DNA from: VXLM01 sp965242665
GTDB lineage: Bacteria; Chloroflexota; Dehalococcoidia; Lucifugimonadales; VXLM01
Reading direction: 5' to 3'
Assembly: GCA_965242665.1 (NCBI GenBank)
Contig: OZ251484.1
Coordinates: 1,984,001-2,048,000, forward strand
DNA: 64,000 nt
The notes under the pieces were generated by a model that was not told where the DNA came from, ran no database searches, and saw only the letters and a list, made by a program, of their open reading frames with translations. Each line of letters opens with the position of its first letter. Within the stretch, counting starts at the first letter, position 1. Positions 8,292-17,187 of this stretch are shown here, in pieces. A program made the translations under genes and the position numbers.

Positions 8292-9365
8292 ATGAAAATG
8301 AGACCGACGATTCACTGGAGCAAGCCGATATGCAAGGAGCCGGACGACTACCTCGGCTGGGGAACCCTCGCACGCAAGCCTGACGGCGAGTTGCTTGCCG
8401 TATTCTCCGGCAGGCGCGAGTCCCATTGGTGCCCCTACGGCGTCAACGAGATCATCCGCAGCGGCGACGATGGAGAGACGTGGTCGGAGCCGGAGGTCAT
8501 CAACAACACGCCCCTCGACGACCGCGATACCGGACTGCTCGTCATGCGCTCCGGCGTCATTGTGATGAGTTGGTTCACGGGGGCCGGCTGGCAGAACCTC
8601 GACCGCTATCTCGACCGTGCAGGCGAGGCGACCGTCAACGCATGGAAACGGCACTACAAGAAGATCGGACGAGAAACCATCGACCGCTGGGACGGCAGCT
8701 GGACGCGCCGCAGCGTCGATGGAGGCAGGACGTGGGAGCATCCAGTTTCCAGCATCGCTTCTTCCCCTCACGGCCCCATCGAACTGCGCGACGGCTCGCT
8801 CCTATACGTTGGCACAGGCAAACCCGGCAGGGGAACCTTGATCGCCGCCCGATCCACCGACGAAGCACGGTCTTGGCACCCTATCGGGCAAATCCCCGTC
8901 CCCGACGCCCACAAAGCGGAGATGCCTTATGCGGAGCCGCACGCCGTCCAGCTTGAGAGTGGACGCATCGTCTCTCTCTGGCGGCACGTGCCGCGGAACC
9001 GACATGATCAAGCGTTCATGCAGCAGTCCGAAAGCGACGACGGCGGCAGAACCTGGACCGTCGCCCGCCCAACTCCGATGTGGGGATATCCTCCTCACCT
9101 CATCGAACTTCACGACGGCAGGATTCTCGCCACCTATGGCGTGCGCAGACATCCCTACGGGCAGCGGGCGTGCATCAGCCGCGACGGCGGCCGCTCCTGG
9201 GACATCGAAGACGAGATCATCCTGCGGGACGACGCCCCAAACGGCGATCTTGGATACCCCTCCACTGTCGAACTGGCCCCCAACGAATTCTTGAGCATCT
9301 ACTACCAGGTCGACCTGCCAGGCGAAAAGACCTGCTTCATGGCAACTCGATGGTCGCTCGGCTAG
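8292..9365 (+). CDS. Sialidase-fold (BNR/Asp-box) protein
   Basis: This is a six-bladed beta-propeller protein of the exo-sialidase-like superfamily, with four Asp boxes (S-x-D-x-G-x-T/S-W): GDDGETWSEP, SVDGGRTWEHP, SDDGGRTWTV and SRDGGRSWDI. AAGGAG at 8273-8278 serves the ATG at 8292; a second ATG follows at 8298. There is no signal peptide, so it is probably cytoplasmic. Asp boxes mark the fold, not the activity. Relatives of this type are often annotated as exo-alpha-sialidase without proof, and sugar or uronic acid hydrolysis is only an inference. Confidence 0.75.
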   Translation: MKMRPTIHWSKPICKEPDDYLGWGTLARKPDGELLAVFSGRRESHWCPYGVNEIIRSGDDGETWSEPEVINNTPLDDRDTGLLVMRSGVIVMSWFTGAGWQNLDRYLDRAGEATVNAWKRHYKKIGRETIDRWDGSWTRRSVDGGRTWEHPVSSIASSPHGPIELRDGSLLYVGTGKPGRGTLIAARSTDEARSWHPIGQIPVPDAHKAEMPYAEPHAVQLESGRIVSLWRHVPRNRHDQAFMQQSESDDGGRTWTVARPTPMWGYPPHLIELHDGRILATYGVRRHPYGQRACISRDGGRSWDIEDEIILRDDAPNGDLGYPSTVELAPNEFLSIYYQVDLPGEKTCFMATRWSLG

Positions 9366-9376
9366 GAAGTGTGTAC

Positions 9377-9601
9377 ATGCCCTCGTCAATCCGCACCGCC
9401 GTCCGTGTCTTCCGCATCTTCCTCGTCCTCGTGGTCGCCGTGGCCGTCGTGTGGATCACCAATAGCGTCGACTCCACGGTCCAATTGGCGTTGCCTTATG
9501 TCTTGGCAGCTCTACTCGCCTGGGAATTCACTCGCGCCCTGACCGTCCGCCGTCTGCGTGGCAATCCAAAGCGTCCCCAAAAACCGAAACCCTCGACTTG
9601 A
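9377..9601 (+). CDS. Small membrane protein, two TM helices
   Basis: The product has 74 residues with two hydrophobic segments (about 10-28 and 33-52) and a basic C-terminal tail (RRLRGNPKRPQKPKPS). It starts 12 bases after the stop of the sialidase-fold gene, with AGGAAG upstream, so the two are probably cotranscribed. No family was recognised. Confidence 0.55.
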   Translation: MPSSIRTAVRVFRIFLVLVVAVAVVWITNSVDSTVQLALPYVLAALLAWEFTRALTVRRLRGNPKRPQKPKPST

Positions 9602-9670
9602 CCAACAAGAACGCACGACCTAATATGTACCAGCGAATGAACCAAATTCTATTCCAACGGCGCAGCGCGA

Positions 9671-9676
9671 TATAAT
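9671..9676 (+). promoter_or_regulatory. Perfect -10 box upstream of the methyltransferase-HNH gene
   Basis: TATAAT sits 42 bases before the ATG at 9718. The -35 region at the right distance (TCTATT at 9648-9653) is poor, so the promoter is either weak or activator-dependent. Confidence 0.45.
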
Positions 9677-9717
9677 GCTTGTGCGTGGCGGGACACCATA
9701 AAGAGGCAACCGGCGAT

Positions 9718-11334
9718 ATGACGAAGTTGAACCTCCAAAATCGAACTTTGGCGATCATGGACAACTTGCCGTTCCTGCGCTCACTCAACAACGAGTGCAT
9801 CGACCTCATTGCCATCGACCCCCCGTTCGCGGCCAACGAGACCTTCACCGGCAATCCCAGGCCTCCCATCACCGACGCCGAGTTGCAGGAAGAGATAGCC
9901 CTCGCACAAAAGCACGGCGTCAAGCACGATGAGGGACGCGGGACGACCGTGCGGGACATCTGGACATGGGACGACAACGTCCACCCTGGCTGGCTCAACA
10001 TGATCGAGGACGATTATCCTCCGGTGTTCGCGGTGATCAAGGCTGTGGAAGTGTGCGCGTCCGAGAACGAGGCTGCGTACATCGCGTTCATGGCGGTTCG
10101 GTTGATCGAATGCAGGCGGGTGCTGAAGCCGACTGGTAGCATCTACGTCCATTGCGACAGTCACGCGAATAGCTACTTGCGGATGCTCCTGGACGCGGTG
10201 TTCGGAGTGAACAATTTCGTAGACGAGATCGTATGGAACTACGGTACGCCGTCCGGCGGACGCGCTGCGGGTAGGAAACCCGTCAAGACGCACGAAACGT
10301 TGTTGGTATACGCCGCGGACTACGGCAAGCATACGTACAACAAGCTATTTACCCCATACTCCGATGAGTACGTCACTAATTGGTTCCGTCATACGGACGA
10401 GAGCGGAAGGAAATACCAAACGCGCTATCGCAAAGGGAAGGTAATTCGTCAGTACTTGGATGAGAGCCCCGGGGTTCCCCTATCGAACACGTGGACGGAT
10501 ATCAAGCAACTCTATGGCTCGTCCGGATGGTTCCCGGGAAATCGCAAGGAGATTACCGGCTACGCCACGCAGAAGCCTTTGGCGCTGTACGAGCGCATCA
10601 TTGCGACATCCTCCAACCCCGGCGACGTCGTGCTCGACATCTTCGCAGGATGCGCCACGACCGCCGTCGCAGCCGAGAGACTCGGACGACACTGGATAGC
10701 CTGCGACATCGCCTATCGATCGTGGACGATGCTCAAGCGGCGGTTCGCCCTCAAGGGCTACGCCCTCAGCGACATGACATCCGCAACCGCCGACGCGCTC
10801 GACGGCGAACAACCGGAACTTACCAAAGCGACATCCTTCACCCTCGGTCCGAACAACCTTCCGGTTCGCGACGACGAAGACCCTGACCCGTTCCACAACC
10901 TCCAGAAAGTGAAGCGTCCCAAGGGGGTACAGGCCAGATCCGCACGCTCTGCGTCTTGGTCTGGGCGGATACCGAAGGAAGAGGCGAAAGAGCTTCTCGT
11001 CAAGCAGTTTGGGGCGTACTGCTGGGGTTGTGGATGGGAGGCGCCGAGGTTTCCGAGCGGGGAGTACGATCTGGGTTTGTTGGAGGTTGATCATATCCGT
11101 GCTCGTCGACCGGAGGATGGTCAGAGTGGGGGTAGTGATGAGTTGTACAATTTGGCGTTGTTACATGCGACGTGCAATCGTTCGAAGGGGAATCGGATGA
11201 CGTTGGAGGAGTTGCGTCGGTATAACGCGGATGCGCAGCGGATCTACGGGGAACTTGTGCCGTTGCATGAGGCTGTGGCGTTCGCGGCCGAGCACATCGC
11301 GCGCTACGGCCGGCAAGAGGGATTGCCGGGGTGA
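9718..11334 (+). CDS. DNA N6/N4-methyltransferase fused to an HNH endonuclease
   Basis: The protein has 538 residues. Motif IV (DLIAIDPPF, D34) comes first and the AdoMet motif I (NPGDVVLDIFAGCATTAVAAE) near residue 300 comes later: beta-class order, as in amino-methyltransferases. After a linker, residues of about 420-500 form an HNH domain with a zinc knuckle: YCWGCG, LEVDHIRARR, NLALLHATCNRSKGNR. The polypeptide therefore has the parts to modify and cut DNA, possibly a one-gene restriction-modification system. No separate specificity subunit is nearby. ATG at 9718 is preferred over an upstream TTG because AGAGG lies at 9702-9706. From about 11010 the coding strand becomes much richer in G and T, suggesting that the HNH part joined later. 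Confidence 0.85.
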   Translation: MTKLNLQNRTLAIMDNLPFLRSLNNECIDLIAIDPPFAANETFTGNPRPPITDAELQEEIALAQKHGVKHDEGRGTTVRDIWTWDDNVHPGWLNMIEDDYPPVFAVIKAVEVCASENEAAYIAFMAVRLIECRRVLKPTGSIYVHCDSHANSYLRMLLDAVFGVNNFVDEIVWNYGTPSGGRAAGRKPVKTHETLLVYAADYGKHTYNKLFTPYSDEYVTNWFRHTDESGRKYQTRYRKGKVIRQYLDESPGVPLSNTWTDIKQLYGSSGWFPGNRKEITGYATQKPLALYERIIATSSNPGDVVLDIFAGCATTAVAAERLGRHWIACDIAYRSWTMLKRRFALKGYALSDMTSATADALDGEQPELTKATSFTLGPNNLPVRDDEDPDPFHNLQKVKRPKGVQARSARSASWSGRIPKEEAKELLVKQFGAYCWGCGWEAPRFPSGEYDLGLLEVDHIRARRPEDGQSGGSDELYNLALLHATCNRSKGNRMTLEELRRYNADAQRIYGELVPLHEAVAFAAEHIARYGRQEGLPG

Positions 11335-11427
11335 GCGGCGCAATGCAAGCAGGCGCGTCTCTCCCGCTTGCCTGCCGCCGTCGCGCAGCGTATGTTCTCA
11401 TAACGCCGGTGAGGCAGTGGGCCGCGC

Positions 11428-13842
11428 CTACCGCTCCGTCTTGACGTGCAGAGTCGTTCCGTCTGTGCTGAAGCGAATGTCGCCATGTTCACTTGTTTGG
11501 AAGATGGACGATTCACGGACGTACCGGCGGAGCGTCTCCAGGGTCTCGACGTGCGGGTGGCCAAACTTGTTGTCCGCACCGACGGATATGACTACCGCAG
11601 ACGGCCCCGTCCGCTCGATGAACTCCGGTGAGGACGACGTCCGGCTGCCGTGATGCGGAACCTTGAGGACGGTGCTGCGAACGTCGGCGCGGCGTGAGAG
11701 TAGTTCGCGCTCGGCCGCAGCGAACATGTCTCCGGTCAGGAGGAAGCTCACGTCCTTGTACACGACTCGGAGTACCACCGAGGCGTTGTTGACGCTCGAC
11801 TCGGCGCCGATAAGCAGAGACTTGGGCGGCGCAAGCACCTCGATGAAGACGCCGTCTCCGAGATCGATCACCTGCCCTGCTTCCGCCTGCGTTACGATGG
11901 CCCCTTCCTCTTCTACTGCCTGCTTCCACTCCATGAAGTTGGGGCTGACGAGTTCAGTCTCCCGCTCCACCACTCGATCGACGTCATACCGCTGCAGGAC
12001 GTCTACCAGACCCGTCACGTGGTCGGCGTGCCCATGACTCAGTACCATGATGTCGAGCGACCGGTCCCAGATCGGCAGCGTCTGTCCAAGAAGCCGGGTC
12101 GCGTCGGTCGATCCTGGTCCGCCGTCGACCAAGACCTGCCGCCCGGATGGCGTGAGGATGAGAATGGAGTCGCCCTGTCCGACGTCCCCGAACACGACGT
12201 GCAACTGCCCGTCGCCGCGCGTCAGCACAGCCATCCACACGAGTGCGGCTCCCAACATCACCCATGTTGCGGACACGCGGGCTCTGGGGACCGTTCTTAG
12301 ATTCCGGATGCGGTTTGCGATGTCTTTGAGCGCGCCGGTTCGGTATGCGGCGTACCAACCCGCCGCTGCGCCGTAGTAGCACAGCACTAGCGCCGGCGCG
12401 ATGCGCCCCGTTTCGATCGGCTTGATTGGCAGATTGGCTGCGAGTTCCACCACTCCCGCGATGTACGCAGACGCCGCCCATGCGAGCCAGCCAAACACCG
12501 TCCCCAACGGCCCGAAGATGATCCCTGCCGCGGCCGTCAGGGCATGGAGCGCCACCGCGAATGGGAGCATTGGCATCGCGGCGAGCGTCGTTGGAAGTCC
12601 GAGCACTGTTACTTGTTGGAAGTAGAAGGCCGTCAACGGCATTGTGGCGAGGATGGCGGCCACGCTTACCCCGATCGTGGCCGCCAGCGTAGACAGCGGC
12701 GAACCGGCCTGCCCTCCGTCGGCTCCCAGATATATCTGCCGGCGCCGAATCGTCCACACCGGTTCGGACAATGCGGCGATGCCCGCCATGGCTGCGAAGC
12801 TCAGTTGGAACGACACGCTCCACATGATATTCGGATTGACGCCAACCATCACCGCCGCCGCCAGTCCAAGTGCAGGGAGGATGCTCCTTGGGCGTCCGAG
12901 CGCCAGCGCGGCGAGGTAGACCGATCCCATGATGGAGGCGCGCGTGACAGACGGCGACAGACCCGCCAATAGCGCGTAGAGCCACACGATCAGGAGGGGA
13001 GCGATGAGGTAGAAGGCTCCCCGCCGTCCAAGCACGCGCGTGCAGACGCCCAGGGTCAACGCCATCAGGATCCCGACGTGCAGGCCTGAGATCGCCAACA
13101 AGTGCGACGCCCCTGTCGAGCGGAAATCCTCCACGATACTCCGGGGTATCGTGTCGCGCGTCCCGAGCAAGAACGCTTGCCCCAGCGAGGAATGAGGCTC
13201 CGGCACGAATTCCCTCAAAGACTCGGACAAGCGCCTCCGGACGCCGAACAGCGCGGAAACCAGGGGCGATCCAGCGCCTTCCCCCAGAGCCTCGACCTCA
13301 GGAAAGGACATCACCGATCCGATTCCCTGCCTCGACAGATACGCTGGATAGTCGAAACCGTCCAGCTCGGGCGGAGGCGTTAGCGCGCCTTCCAGCCGTA
13401 GCCGGTCTCCATATCGGACGTATGGGGCATCGCGGCCCCCTGCGAGTTGTACAGTAGGCGCGGTGGTCACGAGCGCAGTCCCGTCGACAGCCTCCCATTT
13501 CTCTCCCCAGAGAATTCGTTCGACTCGCAGCAGGAACCGCATTGCGCGACTCCCTGTCAACTCCGCGTCGTCTAGGCTAAATCCCTCTACGACGACCGGG
13601 TGCAGCGTGTGGTATCGAGCGAGGGAATCGGCCTCATCGTCCGCCGTCGTCATTCGGAGGGCGCCGAGCGCCGCACACAGGACTAGGACGGCAGGGAACG
13701 CAGGCCGCCCAATGCGTCGGAGGAACAGGATCGACATGAGCGCGCACGAGGCGAATAGCAGCAGCGAGGGTTCCTGCGCGTCCAGACGGTCGCCCAGGAA
13801 TACCCCGATCAGAAACGCGCCCGCGGCGGCCAGGAGAGTCAT
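11428..13842 (-). CDS. comEC: ComEC/Rec2 DNA-uptake channel protein
   Basis: At 804 residues this has the full three-part architecture: an N-terminal membrane region with a DUF4131-like domain, the polytopic Competence domain (conserved FRSTGASHLLAISGLHVGI), and a C-terminal metallo-beta-lactamase domain with VFGDVGQGDSILI and the metal motif SHGHADH. ComEC moves single-stranded DNA across the cytoplasmic membrane during natural transformation; the lactamase-fold domain probably degrades the non-transported strand. It lies downstream of comEA and a small membrane protein on the same strand, a normal competence arrangement. It converges on the methyltransferase-HNH gene. Confidence 0.93.
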   Translation of the reverse strand: MTLLAAAGAFLIGVFLGDRLDAQEPSLLLFASCALMSILFLRRIGRPAFPAVLVLCAALGALRMTTADDEADSLARYHTLHPVVVEGFSLDDAELTGSRAMRFLLRVERILWGEKWEAVDGTALVTTAPTVQLAGGRDAPYVRYGDRLRLEGALTPPPELDGFDYPAYLSRQGIGSVMSFPEVEALGEGAGSPLVSALFGVRRRLSESLREFVPEPHSSLGQAFLLGTRDTIPRSIVEDFRSTGASHLLAISGLHVGILMALTLGVCTRVLGRRGAFYLIAPLLIVWLYALLAGLSPSVTRASIMGSVYLAALALGRPRSILPALGLAAAVMVGVNPNIMWSVSFQLSFAAMAGIAALSEPVWTIRRRQIYLGADGGQAGSPLSTLAATIGVSVAAILATMPLTAFYFQQVTVLGLPTTLAAMPMLPFAVALHALTAAAGIIFGPLGTVFGWLAWAASAYIAGVVELAANLPIKPIETGRIAPALVLCYYGAAAGWYAAYRTGALKDIANRIRNLRTVPRARVSATWVMLGAALVWMAVLTRGDGQLHVVFGDVGQGDSILILTPSGRQVLVDGGPGSTDATRLLGQTLPIWDRSLDIMVLSHGHADHVTGLVDVLQRYDVDRVVERETELVSPNFMEWKQAVEEEGAIVTQAEAGQVIDLGDGVFIEVLAPPKSLLIGAESSVNNASVVLRVVYKDVSFLLTGDMFAAAERELLSRRADVRSTVLKVPHHGSRTSSSPEFIERTGPSAVVISVGADNKFGHPHVETLETLRRYVRESSIFQTSEHGDIRFSTDGTTLHVKTER

Positions 13843-13863
13843 GCGCGTCGAATTGCCTAGATC

Positions 13864-14121
13864 CTATATTCGCGCCGCCGTGCAGAGCAGGGCAGCCGAT
13901 CCGGCGAGTCCAAGCACGAGCAGGATGATGGCAAGTCTGCGGGTGTGCCGCCAACTGCCCGGTCGCTGCCGTCTCGTTCCCAGCCAGATGCCCACGATCA
14001 CCGACGCCATCAGGAACATCCACAGCCAATCTGCTGGGTCGCTGTCGCGCCGTTGGTTCCATACCTGCCAGAGCAGGACGATGCCCGCAATGAGAATGAC
14101 GATGGCCCGGAAACTGCTCAT
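13864..14121 (-). CDS. Small membrane protein between comEA and comEC
   Basis: The product has 85 residues and three predicted membrane helices: at the start, around residues 33-46, and near the end. It starts 79 bases after comEA stops and stops 21 bases before comEC starts, so it probably belongs to the competence operon. No family was recognised. A function in DNA uptake is only suggested by position. Confidence 0.55.
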   Translation of the reverse strand: MSSFRAIVILIAGIVLLWQVWNQRRDSDPADWLWMFLMASVIVGIWLGTRRQRPGSWRHTRRLAIILLVLGLAGSAALLCTAARI

Positions 14122-14200
14122 GTGGCGTACAAGGTCTCCGACGTCGATATTCCGCCAATGCCCGCGATTCTATCACGAGCGCCGCCCGGTTGCAGTCGAA

Positions 14201-14779
14201 TCACCGCGCCTCGATGAGGTCGCGCAGTCCGTCGAAGATCGCAGGCCCGATGCCCGCCACGGCAAGCATGTCCTCGATGCGTTCGAACGAACCATGCCGT
14301 TGGCGGTGCATTACGATGGCCCGCGCGCGAATATCGCCGATGGCCGGCAGCGTCTTCAGGGTGTCGACGTCTGCGGTGTTGATGTCTATCTTGCCGCTCG
14401 GCGCGCCGCTTGGCCTCGAGTTTGGAGATGCGGCGGGCGGTTCATTGGTACTTGGCACTGCCCACTGATCTTGGTCGTTCACGCGGGCAGCCAGATTGAC
14501 TGCGGAGGGGTCGGCATCCTCCGTCATCCCCCCGGCGAGGTCGATGACGTCTATGAGTCGGGCCCCTTTTCGAACAGAGTAGACTCCCGGACGATGCACC
14601 TCGCCAGTCATGTAGACCTTGATTTCTGGCGGCGGGGAACTGTCCTGGGCCGCGGCTGGCGGGGGAGGAATGATCTCGATCGGCTCGCCCGGGTCGCTGT
14701 CGACTACTGCCCAGACGATGCCGGCGGCAGCGGCTGCTATCGCTGCGGCGAGGATGACGATGTCCGTCAGACGAGACAT
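14201..14779 (-). CDS. comEA: ComEA-like DNA receptor
   Basis: The 192-residue protein starts with one membrane helix (DIVILAAAIAAAAAGIVWAV) followed by a Pro-rich linker. It then has an SLBB domain (IKVYMTGEVHRPGVYSVRKGARLIDVIDLAGG) and a C-terminal helix-hairpin-helix pair (KIDINTADVDTLKTLPAIGD and IEDMLAVAGIG). This is the normal layout of ComEA, which binds double-stranded DNA at the membrane and hands it to ComEC, encoded downstream. The gene is first in the operon. Confidence 0.92.
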   Translation of the reverse strand: MSRLTDIVILAAAIAAAAAGIVWAVVDSDPGEPIEIIPPPPAAAQDSSPPPEIKVYMTGEVHRPGVYSVRKGARLIDVIDLAGGMTEDADPSAVNLAARVNDQDQWAVPSTNEPPAASPNSRPSGAPSGKIDINTADVDTLKTLPAIGDIRARAIVMHRQRHGSFERIEDMLAVAGIGPAIFDGLRDLIEAR

Positions 14780-14997
14780 TGATGAAGGAGCAGTTCAGGC
14801 AAAGTATCCACTACCATACGTTCGCCGCTCGGTGCCGTCAATAGGGTATGTTGGCGCCCGTGGCGGCTTCGGATGCGGTTGCGCGAGGGGGATTGGCCGC
14901 GGCTCGCGCTTCTCTGCCGGTCGATACCCGGTGCGTTGCCTGCATGATGCCGATGCGCTCTATGTGTGGATTGATTGCAGTCCGGAGGATCCCCTGT

Positions 14998-15747
14998 CTA
15001 GTGGAACACCCGACCGGAGTCGATTACGAGCGTCTGCCCCGTGACGCTGTCTGTGCGGCAGAATTCGACGGTCTGTCGTGCGATGTCGTCCTTGTCCGCT
15101 GCGCGTTGCAGGAGTGCCTTGGTGACCGCCTCGCGGCGATATTCCGGGGTCAGGTTGGACGACATGAGCGTGCCCTCCAGATAGCCTGGGGCGATGCAGT
15201 TGACGAGGATGTCGGGCGCCAGGCCGCGCGCCATGCACTTGGTCAGGTGGTTGAGTCCCGACTTGGAGACTGCGTAGGCGATCGACGATCCGTGAGGGGC
15301 GAGCCCTGCGACCGATGAGATGTTGACGACCCTGCCGCCGCCGGATGCGCGCATCGGCTCGACTGCTTCCTTGATCGTCCGCATCGGGCCAGAGAGGTTG
15401 ATGTCGATGATCTTGTCCCACACTTCGTAGGTGAGTCCGTCGATGTCGGTGAACTCGACGAACGTGTTGTACGCGCCGTCGTTTACGAGGATGTGCAAAC
15501 CTCCGAACTCGTCCACTGCGGCCGCCATCGCCGCGCTCACCTGTGCGAGGTCGGTTACGTCGCACGCGACGGGAATCGCGCCGACGCCCTTGCCGCGCAT
15601 CTCTGCGGCGACCGCCGCAGCCTTGTCTCGGTGCGTTGCGTATCCGACCGCCAGGTTGACGCCGGCATCCGCCAATGCCGCACAAATCCGCCCGCCCAAC
15701 ACCCCACTCCCGCCCGTTACGACGGCCGTCTTGCCTGCTAACTCCAT
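14998..15747 (-). CDS. Short-chain dehydrogenase/reductase
   Basis: This is a 249-residue classical SDR. The cofactor motif is TGGSGVLG (residues 11-18), the NNAG motif reads VNDGAYN, the catalytic Ser lies in NISSVAG and the active-site pair is YAVSK. The length and the motif PDILVNCIAPGYLEG are typical of FabG-like 3-oxoacyl-ACP reductases, but also of sugar and polyol dehydrogenases. The context does not decide. GAGGAGG precedes the ATG at 15747. The 218 bases between it and comEA hold no recognised feature. Confidence 0.85.
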   Translation of the reverse strand: MELAGKTAVVTGGSGVLGGRICAALADAGVNLAVGYATHRDKAAAVAAEMRGKGVGAIPVACDVTDLAQVSAAMAAAVDEFGGLHILVNDGAYNTFVEFTDIDGLTYEVWDKIIDINLSGPMRTIKEAVEPMRASGGGRVVNISSVAGLAPHGSSIAYAVSKSGLNHLTKCMARGLAPDILVNCIAPGYLEGTLMSSNLTPEYRREAVTKALLQRAADKDDIARQTVEFCRTDSVTGQTLVIDSGRVFH

Positions 15748-15856
15748 CGCGCGCCTCCTCGTAGAGATAGGTTCTGCTAGCGCGCGATTATATCACGCGG
15801 CTGGCTGCATGGGGGATCGAAATGCTGGATATGCAATGCACTGCGCTGCAGGGAAC

Positions 15857-15865
15857 TGATATAAT
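15857..15865 (+). promoter_or_regulatory. Extended -10 promoter of the NucS-like gene
   Basis: The sequence TGATATAAT matches an extended -10 box (TGnTATAAT) 61 bases before the ATG at 15927. No convincing -35 box is present, as expected for an extended -10 promoter. A similar TGATATGAT precedes the collagen-like gene. Confidence 0.5.
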
Positions 15866-15926
15866 GACGGTTGCCGTGCGTGGTTGCCAGCCATGGGGCG
15901 CAGAAAATCGTAGGAGGAGAACTCAC

Positions 15927-17012
15927 ATGGACGGAGTCAAGATATGGGCGCTCGGAGACGACTCGGAAACCGAGCCCCTGGAGTCGAAGTCCCACGCGGA
16001 TTCCGAGGGTCTCTTGGAGGACGCCATCGTCAAGAACCCCGAACTGTTGGATGAGAACCTGATCCTAATAGGCAGGCAGACGCCGACCGAAGGAGGCCCG
16101 CTCGATCTGCTCGGTGTGGATAAGGGCGGCCGGCTGGTTCTCTTCGAGCTGAAGCGCGGCACGCTGACGAGAGACGCCGTCGCACAGATCATAGACTACG
16201 CATCCGACCTCGAGTCCAAGGACTTCGACTCGCTCGCCGGCCACATATCCGAACAGTCCGGCAAGCACGGCATAGACAAGATTGAGGATTTCAAGGAGTG
16301 GTACGGCCAACAGTTCGATCCAGAGGATCTGGAGTCGTCTTTGATGCCGCTTCGCATGTGCTTGGTAGGACTTGGGGTCGACACCAGGACGGAGCGTATG
16401 GTGCCCTTCTTGATCAAGAAGGGCATGGACATCTCGCTCCTGACCTTCCATGCCTTCGCCCACGACGGTAAGACATTCCTGGCCAAGCAGGTACACGTGG
16501 AGGCACCCGAAGCTCCCCAACCCCCGTCGCCAGAACGAGGACGTACTAAAGCAGAAAAGATGCAGAAACTGATTGAGGAAGTCCAGGAAAACGGTGTGCA
16601 TGACTTGTTCACCGCTGTGCGGGGCATGTTCAACGAGAACTGGCGCACGCTTGGGGAATTCCCCGGAGCGAGAGGGCTCACCCTCAAGATATGGGGAGCT
16701 TATGGTGGTAAGCAGCGCAGCCCTCGCAGCTACGGGCGTATCGGTCATAGATGGAGTGGAGGGAGAGTGGGCCTGGTGTTCTATCCGAAGGCCGTCGCTT
16801 TGTGTATGGACGAGTTCATACGGCTCAGTCAGAAAATCCCATTTCAGACATGGCCTCGTGATGGGGATGCGAATAGGGATCTGAGGGATGGCGACGTCGA
16901 AGTTCAGTTCATTCTTACTCCTGACGACTGGGAGACCCACAAGGATGAGTTGTACGCCCTTACCAAGGGGGTGTACGCGGAATGGGAGAAGGAACAACGG
17001 CAAGGAGCATGA
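15927..17012 (+). CDS. NucS/EndoMS-like PD-(D/E)XK nuclease family protein
   Basis: The start is the ATG at 15927 with AGGAGGAG at 15913-15919; the product has 361 residues. The N-terminal 130 residues match the DUF91/NucS-type nuclease fold: DLLGVDKGGRLVLFELKRG gives the catalytic set D60, E74 and K76, followed by AVAQIIDYASDL. NucS-type enzymes cut mismatched or branched DNA in actinobacteria and archaea. The C-terminal half (residues of about 215-361) is not one I recognise; it may bind DNA or a partner. A specific role in mismatch repair cannot be claimed from the sequence alone; a stand-alone restriction-like nuclease is possible. Confidence 0.7.
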   Translation: MDGVKIWALGDDSETEPLESKSHADSEGLLEDAIVKNPELLDENLILIGRQTPTEGGPLDLLGVDKGGRLVLFELKRGTLTRDAVAQIIDYASDLESKDFDSLAGHISEQSGKHGIDKIEDFKEWYGQQFDPEDLESSLMPLRMCLVGLGVDTRTERMVPFLIKKGMDISLLTFHAFAHDGKTFLAKQVHVEAPEAPQPPSPERGRTKAEKMQKLIEEVQENGVHDLFTAVRGMFNENWRTLGEFPGARGLTLKIWGAYGGKQRSPRSYGRIGHRWSGGRVGLVFYPKAVALCMDEFIRLSQKIPFQTWPRDGDANRDLRDGDVEVQFILTPDDWETHKDELYALTKGVYAEWEKEQRQGA

Positions 17013-17058
17013 CGCGGAACACTGCGCGTTCTGCCGAGCCTCACATCGCCGATGACGC

Positions 17059-17107
17059 GCCGAGCGCGGCTTCTAGCGCTTCTTGTATCTTCTTCGCGCC
17101 GCTCATT
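17059..17107 (+). repeat. Orphan copy of the 3' end of the ArsC-like gene
   Basis: These 49 bases match 18237-18285 at 46 of 49 positions. The second copy is the 3' end of the ArsC-like gene, read on the minus strand as SGAKKIQEALEAALG plus stop. The two copies are direct repeats bracketing the collagen-like lipoprotein gene. The orphan copy contributes to no recognised gene. Confidence 0.85.
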
Positions 17108-17123
17108 AGTAACCGTTCGGATC

Positions 17124-17132
17124 TGATATGAT
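17124..17132 (+). promoter_or_regulatory. Extended -10 promoter of the collagen-like gene
   Basis: TGATATGAT fits the extended -10 pattern 56 bases before the ATG at 17188. It lies just inside the left direct repeat, so the gene travels with its own promoter. Confidence 0.45.
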
Positions 17133-17187
17133 GACGCGCGTTGGGTTGTCTGGGCAGCCTGCTGAACAAGCACTAAGGGGAGCCATA

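Noticed and set aside
14848..15318. 156-codon plus-strand ORF between comEA and the SDR gene
   Set aside because: Most of it is antisense to the SDR gene and the remainder has no recognisable features.
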